From Marinobacter denitrificans (GTDB taxonomy: Bacteria; Pseudomonadota; Gammaproteobacteria; Pseudomonadales; Oleiphilaceae), in NCBI RefSeq assembly GCF_008795955.1, contig NZ_VMHN01000012.1, positions 43,325 to 107,324 on the forward strand: 64,000 bases of DNA, written 5' to 3'. Numbering within the stretch: the stretch's first letter is position 1; the number at the start of each line of letters is the position of its first letter. A program made the translations under genes and the position numbers. Positions 8,783 to 15,948 of this stretch are shown one piece after another. The notes below the pieces were generated by a model. That model ran no database searches. It was not told the origin of the DNA and saw nothing but the letters and a program-made list of their open reading frames with translations.

Positions 8783-10009
8783 ATGAACACAAGCAGGCAT
8801 ATCAACGACATTTACAAACAGCATTCCCGCCGGGTGCAGGCCACCCTGATACGCTTGCTTGGCGATTTCGACCTCGCAGAGGAGGCCACCCAGGAAGCCT
8901 TCACTGCAGCGCTCAAACAGTGGCCGGACCAGGGAGTTCCGGAGAACCCGTCAGCCTGGCTCATAACAGCCGGCCACCGGCGGGGCATCGACCTTATCCG
9001 CCGACGCCAGACAGCGAGGCAAAATCAGCCCCTGCTCGCTGAGGATGAGCATGCCACACCTGAGGCAGACACCGACCGCATCGATGACGACATGCTGCGG
9101 CTGATCTTCACCTGTTGCCACCCCGGCCTGGCCACAGAGGCTCAACTGGCGTTGACCCTACGGGAAGTATGCGGGCTGACCACGGAGCAGGTCGCAAGTG
9201 CCCTGCTGCAGAAACCCGCCACGACTGCCCAGCGGATCGTCCGCGCCAAACGCAAGATAAAGGAAGCCAAAATCCCCTACGAGGTGCCGGAACGCCGGGA
9301 ATTACCTGAACGTGTCCAGAGTGTTCTGAAAGTCATCTACCTGATATTTAACGAGGGGTATTCTTCCAGTTCAGGCGATGGGATCGTAAACCTCAACCTG
9401 GCCAGAGAGGCAATCCGTCTCACCAGCCTGCTGGCCGAATTGCTGCCAGAGGGGGAAGTCTTTGGTCTGCTTGCGCTGATGCTGCTTCACGATTCACGCC
9501 GCAGCGCCAGACAGGATGAAAACGGTGATCTGATTACCCTGGAAGAACAGAATCGGGATCTGTGGGACCGCGAGCAGATCCATTCAGGCCTGGCAGCGCT
9601 GACACAAGCCCTGCAACTGACCCCGACCGCCCCCTATACCCTTCAGGCCTCGATCGCAGCGGCTCATGCGCAAGCCGGTGGTACCGAAGACACCGACTGG
9701 TCGCGCATCGCACGGCTTTACGAGGTGCTCTATCAGGAAGTCCCTTCCCCGGTCATCGCCCTGAACCGTGCTGTGGCCGTCGCCATGCGGGACACCCCGG
9801 AAGATGGCCTCAAGCTCATTGACGAGCTTGCCAGCCACAAGGCCATCCAGAACTACTACCTGTTCCATGCCGCCCGAGCCGATCTCTATCGCCGGTCAGG
9901 AGATCTGTCATCGGCACGAGCGGCCTACCAGCGAGCACTCGCCCTTACCCAACAGGGCCCGGAACAGCGATTCCTGAACCAGAGACTGACGCAACTGGAC
10001 AGCGCCTGA
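8783..10009 (+). CDS. ECF42-type RNA polymerase sigma factor
   Basis: A 408-residue sigma-70 relative. Residues 1-75 form region 2 (FDLAEEATQEAF, AWLITAGHRRGIDLIRR), residues about 105-160 region 4 (LALTLREVCGLTTEQVASAL), and the long C-terminal half is a TPR-like helical domain. This is the architecture of the ECF42 group, which has no classical anti-sigma factor; the C-terminal domain is reported to control activity. The next two genes encode YCII/DGPF and DUF1428 proteins, the usual genomic partners and probable targets of this group. Confidence 0.85.
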   Translation: MNTSRHINDIYKQHSRRVQATLIRLLGDFDLAEEATQEAFTAALKQWPDQGVPENPSAWLITAGHRRGIDLIRRRQTARQNQPLLAEDEHATPEADTDRIDDDMLRLIFTCCHPGLATEAQLALTLREVCGLTTEQVASALLQKPATTAQRIVRAKRKIKEAKIPYEVPERRELPERVQSVLKVIYLIFNEGYSSSSGDGIVNLNLAREAIRLTSLLAELLPEGEVFGLLALMLLHDSRRSARQDENGDLITLEEQNRDLWDREQIHSGLAALTQALQLTPTAPYTLQASIAAAHAQAGGTEDTDWSRIARLYEVLYQEVPSPVIALNRAVAVAMRDTPEDGLKLIDELASHKAIQNYYLFHAARADLYRRSGDLSSARAAYQRALALTQQGPEQRFLNQRLTQLDSA

Positions 10010-10089
10010 TAAAAAATTTCCGCAGTTGTCGATCTGCCGGTCTCGCAGACGACTTACTGATACACCCCCAGACAGACAGGCTGAACACT

Positions 10090-10449
10090 ATGAAATACGT
10101 AGCACTGGTTTATTACCAGGAAAGCATTATCAACCGCATGAGTGAACAGGAGTGGCATGACCTCAACCAGGAGTGCATTGCGGGTGTGGAAAGGCTCACC
10201 GAGCAGGGCAAGTACGTGACTGGGCAGCCACTGCAACCGATTGAGACGGCTACTACGGTGAGGGTAAGGGACGACGAAGTACTGATTTCAGACGGCCCGT
10301 TTGCCGAAACCAAGGAACAATTGGCCGGCTTCTACCTGCTGGATGCCAACGACCTGAACGAGGCGTTGCAACTGGCCAGCCGTATTCCTCCAGCGCGCTT
10401 CGGTAGCATTGAAGTCAGGCCGGTGCGGGAACTTCCCCCGAAAGACTGA
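10090..10449 (+). CDS. YCII-related (DGPF domain) protein
   Basis: A 119-residue protein with the family hallmark SDGPFAETKEQLAGF near residue 70. YCII-like proteins are small alpha/beta barrels whose biochemical role is mostly unknown. It lies 80 bases after the ECF42 sigma gene and 16 bases before the DUF1428 gene, so it is probably part of that regulon. Confidence 0.85.
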   Translation: MKYVALVYYQESIINRMSEQEWHDLNQECIAGVERLTEQGKYVTGQPLQPIETATTVRVRDDEVLISDGPFAETKEQLAGFYLLDANDLNEALQLASRIPPARFGSIEVRPVRELPPKD

Positions 10450-10465
10450 AGAAAGGAGAAACCCG

Positions 10466-10819
10466 ATGACTTATGTCGACGGATTTGTAGCAGCGGTGCC
10501 GACCGCCAACAAGGAAAAATACATCAAACACGCCAGCGACGCGGCTGCAGTTTTCAAGGATCACGGTGCCCTCAAACTGGTGGAATGCTGGGGCGACGAT
10601 GTCCCCGATGGCGAAGTCACCTCCTTCCCCATGGCTGTTCAGTGCAAGCCGGATGAGACCGTGGTGTTCTCCTGGATCCTTTGGCCCTCCCGGGAAGCCA
10701 GGAACAGGGGCATGGCGAAAGTCATGGAAGACCCCCGCATTCAGCCCAATGTAAACCCCATGCCGTTCGATGGCAAGCGGCTGATTTATGGTGGTTTTGA
10801 GACGGTAGTGGAGGAGTAG
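10466..10819 (+). CDS. DUF1428 family protein
   Basis: The ATG at 10466 follows AAAGGAGAA at good spacing and gives 117 residues. The opening MTYVDGFVAAVPTANKEKY and the later NVNPMPFDGKRLIYGGFE are typical of DUF1428 (YbaA-like), a dimeric alpha/beta-barrel family of unknown function. It follows the YCII gene directly and is followed by a 12-base-pair perfect hairpin that probably ends the transcript. Confidence 0.85.
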   Translation: MTYVDGFVAAVPTANKEKYIKHASDAAAVFKDHGALKLVECWGDDVPDGEVTSFPMAVQCKPDETVVFSWILWPSREARNRGMAKVMEDPRIQPNVNPMPFDGKRLIYGGFETVVEE

Positions 10820-10837
10820 AAGGCTGTGAAAGTACCG

Positions 10838-10870
10838 TCAACCGGGGGGAATTCTGCCCCCCCCGGTTGA
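10838..10870. terminator. Perfect 12-bp stem-loop after the ECF42 module
   Basis: TCAACCGGGGGG (10838-10849) pairs perfectly with CCCCCCGGTTGA (10859-10870) around a nine-base loop, 18 bases after the DUF1428 stop. The stem is very GC-rich, but no T-run follows on the plus strand. Confidence 0.6.
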
Positions 10871-11065
10871 GAGAACATCACAGTGTGGAAAGTGCTTTAT
10901 CCACGTACCCAGCCCAGGCACCCTGGCCCCCTCCATGAAACCGGAGGGACCGAGAAAAGCACTGGAGATCACCACATCCGGCTCCAGAGCTCCCAGTATC
11001 ACCAGGCTGGAACGCAACTCCTCCCGGTCAGTGACACCCTTGATATACTCCTCTTGTTGCACCAT
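10841..11065 (-). pseudogene. Possible remnant of a hydrolase-like gene
   Basis: The stretch between the ECF42 module and soxR has a minus-strand frame of about 75 codons whose middle, with LRSSLVILGALEPDVVISSA, reads like real protein and loosely resembles the C-terminus of metallo-beta-lactamase-fold hydrolases. Its 3' end runs into the GC-rich hairpin and there is no clear ribosome-binding site. I see nothing else in this 300-base stretch. It may equally be chance coding. Confidence 0.22.
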
Positions 11066-11130
11066 GTTCGACAGAACCCTAAAACCTCAAGTAAACTTCA
11101 GGTCAATAACAGAAAAGATTGGGGATTGCT

Positions 11131-11592
11131 ATGGCGAGCATAGGCAAAGGTGAGATCAGGGCTGCACTGAGCGTGGGGGAAGTCGCGGAGCGCAGCGGGG
11201 TTGCCGTTTCAGCCATACATTTTTATGAGAAAAAGGGGCTGATCGACAGTTGGCGCAACGCCGGCAACCAGCGACGCTTCCACCGGGACGTATTACGGCG
11301 CATTGCCATCATCAAGGTAGCTCAACGGCTCGGAATTCCACTCTCGGAGATTGGCGAGGCACTGGCGACCCTTCCAACCGGCCGAACGGTTACCGCGAAA
11401 GACTGGGAAAAACTGTCAGAAGACTGGAAGGCCGATCTGAACCGGCGGATCGAGATGCTCGTCGGGCTGAGGGACCAGCTGAGCAGTTGTATCGGCTGTG
11501 GATGCCTCTCAATAGACGCCTGCAGACTGCGAAACCCGTGGGACGAACTCGGCGACGACGGGCCGGGAGCAAGGTTGCTGGAAAAAAGCTGA
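11131..11592 (+). CDS. soxR: Redox-sensitive transcriptional activator SoxR
   Basis: The ATG at 11131 is preferred, with TTGGGGA upstream, giving 153 residues. The N-terminus is a MerR-type winged helix (LSVGEVAERSGVAVSAIHFY), followed by a dimerisation helix, and near residue 120 the [2Fe-2S] binding motif CIGCGCLSIDAC (CxxCxCx5C), diagnostic of SoxR. SoxR senses redox-cycling compounds or superoxide through this cluster. No soxS is adjacent; outside enterics SoxR controls efflux and oxidoreductase genes directly. Its targets here are not evident. Confidence 0.92.
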   Translation: MASIGKGEIRAALSVGEVAERSGVAVSAIHFYEKKGLIDSWRNAGNQRRFHRDVLRRIAIIKVAQRLGIPLSEIGEALATLPTGRTVTAKDWEKLSEDWKADLNRRIEMLVGLRDQLSSCIGCGCLSIDACRLRNPWDELGDDGPGARLLEKS

Positions 11593-11638
11593 AACCTGAC
11601 CTCCGCGCCGGCACACTGTCGGTAGAACCAGTATGGAA

Positions 11639-11669
11639 GTCAGTGGCACCGCAAACCGGCACCACTGAC
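11639..11669. terminator. Hairpin between convergent soxR and cupin genes
   Basis: GTCAGTGG (11639-11646) pairs perfectly with CCACTGAC (11662-11669); the 15-base loop contains a further CCG/CGG pairing. It sits between the two convergent stops and may serve both genes. No strong T-run is visible. Confidence 0.45.
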
Positions 11670-11675
11670 GACCGG

Positions 11676-12185
11676 TCAGTTCCGGGGGTCGTCTTCCGGA
11701 TTCAGGTACTCGATACCCCAGGGGCCCCTGCCATGCAGCTGTATGACAACCTCTTCCTCTGTGAAGCCAAACATCGGGTCACCAGGTGACATGATGGCAA
11801 CGCTGCCCTCAGGGAGGGCCGTGGCCTTGGTCAGATCAACCTCTTTGCCCTGGGCAAAATGGAAGGTACCGGACAGCACTGTCACCCGCTCGTAGGCGGG
11901 GTGTATGTGTGGCGCTATCACGTAGTCCGCAGGTAATTTCAGCCGCATGGTAAACGGCTCTTCCTCTGCGAGATCCCCTTCAATAATCGTGATCTGAGCA
12001 CCGGGAGCCATTGAACCAACTGGCCCCCACTCCAGGTCCGACGGGGTCACCATGGTGTGTCCCTCGCCGTTATACGGCGTAGCTGCCAGTGTGAACGGGG
12101 CCGCGATCAATAGTACAGCCACGGCAAGGCAGCGACTGTTGATGTCGAGCCCGCGGGATGAACGAATGCTTGTCTTGCCAGCCAT
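11676..12185 (-). CDS. Exported cupin-domain protein
   Basis: The ATG at 12185 has AGGAGG upstream and yields 169 residues. The N-terminal region after a basic stretch has a hydrophobic signal segment ending near LAATP, so the protein is probably periplasmic. The cupin motif is visible as PHIHPAYERVTVLSG with the two His and the Glu expected for metal binding. It is divergent from the ECF sigma gene, sharing a 163-base region packed with inverted repeats, so it may belong to that sigma factor's regulon. Its activity is unknown. Confidence 0.75.
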   Translation of the reverse strand: MAGKTSIRSSRGLDINSRCLAVAVLLIAAPFTLAATPYNGEGHTMVTPSDLEWGPVGSMAPGAQITIIEGDLAEEEPFTMRLKLPADYVIAPHIHPAYERVTVLSGTFHFAQGKEVDLTKATALPEGSVAIMSPGDPMFGFTEEEVVIQLHGRGPWGIEYLNPEDDPRN

Positions 12186-12221
12186 GGGTTCTATCCTCCT
12201 TATTAGGGGTGTTGTTGTAGG

Positions 12222-12237
12222 CCGGGAAGAGTCCCGG
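12222..12237. repeat. Short hairpin in the cupin/ECF intergenic region
   Basis: CCGGGA (12222-12227) and TCCCGG (12232-12237) form a six-base-pair stem with an AGAG loop, just outside the large nested inverted repeat. It may be an operator or part of the leader of either divergent gene. Confidence 0.5.
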
Positions 12238-12240
12238 TCG

Positions 12241-12332
12241 GCCACAAGGACGCAGGTGCTAGCGGATTTGTTCCCGCCATCGGCACCCACAGCTGGCGGG
12301 AACTATCTCATCGTCGGGCGCGTCCTTGTGGC
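12241..12332. promoter_or_regulatory. Large nested inverted repeat upstream of the ECF sigma gene
   Basis: GCCACAAGGACGC (12241-12253) is the exact inverse of GCGTCCTTGTGGC (12320-12332). Nested inside, GTTCCCGCC (12270-12278) is the exact inverse of GGCGGGAAC (12295-12303). The two unpaired arms between outer and inner stems are both 16 bases and the central loop is also 16 bases, so the element is geometrically symmetric. It ends 16 bases before the sigma factor ATG and includes no evident gene. It could be a double operator, a structured 5' leader, or the footprint of a small mobile element. Confidence 0.75.
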
Positions 12333-12348
12333 AAAAACAGGAGAGCGC

Positions 12349-12999
12349 ATGGCAACCAGCACCCGGGAAACCGTTCCTGTGGCCAGCCACCAGGAATGCA
12401 GAGATCAGTTCGAGCAACAGGTAACGCTCCTGATGGATCGCCTGTACGGAACCGCCCTGCGTCTGACAAGACATCCGGACGACGCGGAAGATGTGGTGGC
12501 GGAAGCGATATCAACGGCCTGGAACAAGCTGGACCAGCTGGAGGATCTCGCTCACATGGAAGGCTGGCTGTTCAGGATTCTTCATCACACGTTTATATCC
12601 CACTGGCGCCGCCGGCAGTGTCGACAGGACAGGGAGGTAGAACTCGAACCCGAAAACGGCGATACCCGGTTTTCGCTGTTCGAGAAACTGCACCAACCTT
12701 TCCTGCTCTGGTGGGGTACACCCGAAAGGGAGTTTATCAACGCCATGCTGCAGGAGGACATCAACAAAGCCATCGATAATCTACCTGATGCCTATCGAGT
12801 TGTGACCGTGCTGGTCGAGGTGGAGGGCTACAGCTACGAGCAGGCAGCCCGCCTGCTCGACCTGCCGCTGGGGACCATACGTTCCCGACTGTGCCGGGCC
12901 CGGGGCCGTTTGCAGAAAGCGCTATGGCAGCAGGGCCGTGAGGCGGGGCTGTCAACCTGTGGCGGAGAGCGCTCCGGAGCGAGTGGAGGTGGTGCATGA
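12349..12999 (+). CDS. ECF RNA polymerase sigma factor
   Basis: The ATG at 12349 is preceded by CAGGAGAG and gives 216 residues; the frame is open further upstream, but that stretch overlaps the cupin gene and the inverted repeat. Region 2 (ALRLTRHPDDAEDVVAEA, MEGWLFRILHHTFI) and region 4 (LPDAYRVVTVLVEVEGYSYE, LLDLPLGTIRSRLCRAR) are intact. The start of the next gene overlaps its stop by four bases (ATGA). That gene encodes a zinc-finger anti-sigma candidate, followed by a methyltransferase, so this sigma probably drives the local operon and itself. Confidence 0.9.
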   Translation: MATSTRETVPVASHQECRDQFEQQVTLLMDRLYGTALRLTRHPDDAEDVVAEAISTAWNKLDQLEDLAHMEGWLFRILHHTFISHWRRRQCRQDREVELEPENGDTRFSLFEKLHQPFLLWWGTPEREFINAMLQEDINKAIDNLPDAYRVVTVLVEVEGYSYEQAARLLDLPLGTIRSRLCRARGRLQKALWQQGREAGLSTCGGERSGASGGGA

Positions 13000-13232
13000 A
13001 CGAATCCCGGATTTCCTGCGAAGAGGTTGTCCAGCGCCTGTTCGACTATCTGCACCAGGAGCTGGACATTGATGCCAGCGCTGAAATAGAACGGCACCTG
13101 CACAGGTGCCACGACTGCTTCAGCCGGGCAGAATTTGAGCAAAAACTCAGGGATCGGCTCACAGAAAGCGGCCAGCAGGAAGCACCGGAAAGGCTGCGCC
13201 GCCGGATCAGGGAAATGATAGAACGCTTCTGA
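12996..13232 (+). CDS. Zinc-finger (zf-HC2 type) anti-sigma factor
   Basis: A 78-residue soluble protein overlapping the ECF gene by four bases. It has an early cysteine (SCEEVVQRLFDYL) and H-x3-C-x2-C in HRCHDC preceded by IERHLH, the HxxxCxxC signature of zinc-binding anti-sigma domains. There is no transmembrane segment, so it is a cytoplasmic sensor, like redox- or metal-responsive ZAS anti-sigmas. Release of the sigma by thiol oxidation or metal binding is the expected mechanism; the actual signal is unknown. Confidence 0.8.
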   Translation: MNESRISCEEVVQRLFDYLHQELDIDASAEIERHLHRCHDCFSRAEFEQKLRDRLTESGQQEAPERLRRRIREMIERF

Positions 13233-13263
13233 TCTGGCAGAACTGAACCAGGAGGGAAGATCA

Positions 13264-14493
13264 ATGGTCGCCGTTCTTGGATACTCACCACAGCAGATCA
13301 CCGATGCGGTGCAGGATATGTACACGGCTGTGGCAGACAGGCCGGATACCCACTTCCATTTTCCCGTTGGCAGGCAGGCCCTTCGTTTTCTTGACTACTC
13401 CGCCAGCGATGCGGACTTGCTGCCTGAAGGGGTCGCAGAGTCATTTGCCGGTGTTGGCAATCCCTTCATGGCCCAGGCTTTAAACCGGGGAGACACTTCC
13501 CTGGACATAGGGGCCGGTGCGGGCAACGACTCGCTCATTGCCGCTTCCAGAGTTGGCTCTGATGGTCAGGTGATTGCGCTGGACCTGACCGCTGCCATGA
13601 CGAGAAAACTCCAGTATCACGCTGAGGGGCGGTACCCCAATGTAAAGGTCATTCAGGCATCCGCTGAACATCTGCCTCTGGCAAACGAAAGTATTGATAG
13701 CATCACCAGCAACGGCGCCCTGAACCTTGTGCCGGATAAACGTCTGGCCATCCGGGAGATGTTCCGGGTGTTGCGACCTGGTGGACGGCTGCAACTGGCG
13801 GATGTGGTCATAAACCGTCCGGTCAATGTTAACTGCGATTCCGATCCCCGCCTATGGGTGGAGTGCGTGGTTGGCGCCACGGTAGAGGACAGCCTGCTGG
13901 CCATGCTGGGTGATGCCGGCTTTGAAAATGTCCGTATTGTGCGGCGGCTGGATTACTTCGCCCAAAGCCCCAGCAAGCAAACCCGCGAAATTGCGCAAAG
14001 CTTTGGTGCCCATTCGATTGAGCTGAGCGCACGAAGGGCTGGCCAGGCACCGCCGTGGTGGCAACGCTGGCTAAGGCGCTGTCACCCCAGACGCTGGGTG
14101 GCGGACCTCCATCGCCGGGGGTTTCTCGGTGTAGCGACCCTGATACTGGCTCTGGTCAGTTGCTATGGGGCCCTGATTGCCGTGGGCATACTCGCTGCCC
14201 TGGGCGCTGGCATGTCGCTCCACCCGGGCCTGTGGGCCGGGACCATAGCCATGTTCACCCTCCTCGCAACGGTGTTCATAGCTACCGGATTTCGGCGTCA
14301 CCGTTCAGCCCTGCCAGCTGTTCTGGGTGCCATCGGCTCGACACTGGTACTTTACGCACTGTTTATCGACTACAACGTTATCACTGAGTTCACTGGATTT
14401 GTTTTTCTGGCAGGCGCCGCAGGCCGGGATCTTTACCTGCGCCGGCGGGAGGAAGCGGCGCGGCTTGGACTGGGCGGCCGAAGCCAGCCCTGA
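13264..14493 (+). CDS. ArsM-like methyltransferase fused to a C-terminal membrane domain
   Basis: A 409-residue protein. Residues about 40-250 are a class I methyltransferase (DIGAGAGND near 81-89, VLRPGGRLQLADV) and follow the order of arsenite methyltransferases, including a LPEGV..FAGVGNP segment and ECVVGA near residue 200. In ArsM the first segment carries an essential cysteine; here it is Val (about residue 64), while the cysteine in ECVVGA is kept. Residues about 286-395 contain roughly four membrane segments with an SCYGAL motif, faintly MerC-like. It follows the sigma/anti-sigma pair by 31 bases, in the same direction. Substrate may be arsenic, another metalloid, mercury or something else. 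Confidence 0.65.
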   Translation: MVAVLGYSPQQITDAVQDMYTAVADRPDTHFHFPVGRQALRFLDYSASDADLLPEGVAESFAGVGNPFMAQALNRGDTSLDIGAGAGNDSLIAASRVGSDGQVIALDLTAAMTRKLQYHAEGRYPNVKVIQASAEHLPLANESIDSITSNGALNLVPDKRLAIREMFRVLRPGGRLQLADVVINRPVNVNCDSDPRLWVECVVGATVEDSLLAMLGDAGFENVRIVRRLDYFAQSPSKQTREIAQSFGAHSIELSARRAGQAPPWWQRWLRRCHPRRWVADLHRRGFLGVATLILALVSCYGALIAVGILAALGAGMSLHPGLWAGTIAMFTLLATVFIATGFRRHRSALPAVLGAIGSTLVLYALFIDYNVITEFTGFVFLAGAAGRDLYLRRREEAARLGLGGRSQP

Positions 14494-14504
14494 AAACAGG
14501 TGGG

Positions 14505-14825
14505 CTATGACCGAGCGTCGGTGGTCTCGCTGCCAGCCTCATGCCCCATGCAGCATTCATCCCGCAGAAACCCCGTCAACTCTTCCAGCAATTCAAAGTT
14601 TGGCAGGCACGTAATAACACGGCTTCGCTTTACCTGTCGGATGAGGCCGGCGTTGGCCATGCGCGACAAGTGATGGGAAAGGGTTGACCCGGGGATATCG
14701 AGCTGGCGCTGCACCTCACCAACCGACGCCCCATCATGGCCCGCCTTCACGAGATACCTGAAAATCGACAGTCGGTGGATGTTTCCGAGCTCGGCAAGAC
14801 ATACTGCCGCTTCTTCGTTTGTCAT
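14505..14825 (-). CDS. ArsR/SmtB-type transcriptional repressor
   Basis: The ATG at 14825 is chosen because AAAGG precedes it by eight bases; an in-frame ATG at 14831 is too close to that site. The 106-residue protein has an ArsR winged helix (VGEVQRQLDIPGSTLSHHLS) with no CxC in the recognition helix, but a C-terminal DECCMGHE cysteine pair near residue 92 and another Cys near residues 8-10, which may be the metal or metalloid site. It is divergent from the ArsP-type permease and probably represses it through the TCTAGAAAT repeats between them. Confidence 0.88.
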   Translation of the reverse strand: MTNEEAAVCLAELGNIHRLSIFRYLVKAGHDGASVGEVQRQLDIPGSTLSHHLSRMANAGLIRQVKRSRVITCLPNFELLEELTGFLRDECCMGHEAGSETTDARS

Positions 14826-14849
14826 TACCATTGCCTTTAATTCGATAAT

Positions 14850-14917
14850 TCTAGAAATGTACTTGACATGAAACCACAGCGCAATTTAACTTTATATTTC
14901 CATATATCTAGAAATAT
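14850..14917. promoter_or_regulatory. ArsR/permease intergenic promoter and candidate operators
   Basis: The nine-base word TCTAGAAAT occurs at 14850-14858 and again at 14907-14915. The first lies in the palindrome TTCTAGAA; the second is half of an inverted pair ATATTTC (14894-14900) / GAAATAT (14911-14917). Between them TTGACA (14863-14868) is a consensus -35, followed at 17-18 bases by a weak TTAACT/TAACTT -10. The arrangement fits an ArsR-type repressor blocking the permease promoter. Confidence 0.6.
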
Positions 14918-14927
14918 CGAGGTTATC

Positions 14928-15944
14928 ATGTCACAGGAAATACAAGACACCCTGGGTATGTTCGCTTTTCTCGCCATAGAGTTATCCGTTCTCTTCCTGT
15001 TGGTCAGCTTGCTGGTTGGCGTATTGCAGCGGTATGTGCCCCAGGAAAAAATCGCCGCGCTGCTCAGCGCCCGGCGTGGGCGCAGCTATCTCCTTGCTGC
15101 GTTACTGGGTGCCATTACACCCTTTTGCAGTTGCTCGACAATCCCGCTACTCAAAGGCCTCATCCGGGCCCGTGCCGGGTTCGGTCCAATGATGGTTTTC
15201 CTGTTTGCCTCCCCGCTGCTGAACCCAATCATTGTGGCACTGCTTGCAGCAACCTTCGGCCTGAAACTCACGAGTATCTACGTTACCGTTGCCTTCCTAG
15301 TGTCCGTCATTGCGGGGTGGTCGCTACAACGGCTTGGATTCGAACGCTACGTTCTGGATGTCGGCTTCGTTAAAGGTGGCTGTGGGGCCGCACCCGTTAA
15401 AACCGAGGCACCTGCTGATACCGGGCCTTCGTCGTCCCGGGAAAACCATGGCGGAAGTGGTTCGGCCGTTGCCTATAGCCAAGCCTATGCTGAACCGGTG
15501 GTGTCGTATTACGATTCGTTCCTTGCAGATATCCGGGCGGGTAGATTCGAGGGGCTCTGGCAAGATACCTGGTCGGATTTCCAGAAAGTGCTCCCGTACC
15601 TGATCATTGGAATTACCATAGGAAGCGTCATCTATGGGTTCGTCCCCACGGGTTTGCTCACTGATTACGCCGGTTCAGACAATCCTTTTGCCATACCGGT
15701 AGCGGCCGTGATCGGTATTCCGCTCTATATCCGTGCTGAAGCCGTTATACCGCTCGCCGCCGCGCTGTTGGGCAAGGGCGTCAGCGCGGGGGCAGTTATG
15801 GCCCTGATTATCGGCAGTGCGGGCGCAAGCCTGACAGAACTGATACTGCTGAAGTCCCTGTTCCGTCCTGTGCTTCTGGCCGTGTTCCTGTTCGTGGTCC
15901 TGGGTATGGCAGTGGGCGCAGGTTATGCAACGTACCTGCTGTAG
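14928..15944 (+). CDS. ArsP/UPF0718-type permease
   Basis: The ATG at 14928 follows GAGG and gives 338 residues. It has eight or so membrane segments in two halves separated by a soluble loop (about residues 145-205). FCSCSTIPL near residues 66-74 is the hallmark of PF03773 permeases, which include ArsP, an exporter of trivalent organoarsenicals. Divergent pairing with an ArsR repressor and proximity to an ArsM-like methyltransferase support export of a methylated metalloid. Other family members have unknown substrates, so the exact cargo is inferred. Confidence 0.75.
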   Translation: MSQEIQDTLGMFAFLAIELSVLFLLVSLLVGVLQRYVPQEKIAALLSARRGRSYLLAALLGAITPFCSCSTIPLLKGLIRARAGFGPMMVFLFASPLLNPIIVALLAATFGLKLTSIYVTVAFLVSVIAGWSLQRLGFERYVLDVGFVKGGCGAAPVKTEAPADTGPSSSRENHGGSGSAVAYSQAYAEPVVSYYDSFLADIRAGRFEGLWQDTWSDFQKVLPYLIIGITIGSVIYGFVPTGLLTDYAGSDNPFAIPVAAVIGIPLYIRAEAVIPLAAALLGKGVSAGAVMALIIGSAGASLTELILLKSLFRPVLLAVFLFVVLGMAVGAGYATYLL

Positions 15945-15948
15945 AACG

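Noticed and set aside
12052..12348. Upstream extension of the ECF sigma frame
   Set aside because: Overlaps the cupin gene on the other strand and the nested inverted repeat, has no sigma-like residues, and a good ribosome-binding site supports the ATG at 12349.
13264..15944. Classical ars or mer operon
   Set aside because: arsC, arsB/acr3, merA and merT/P are all missing, and the methyltransferase lacks one ArsM cysteine, so calling it a standard arsenic operon would overstate the evidence.
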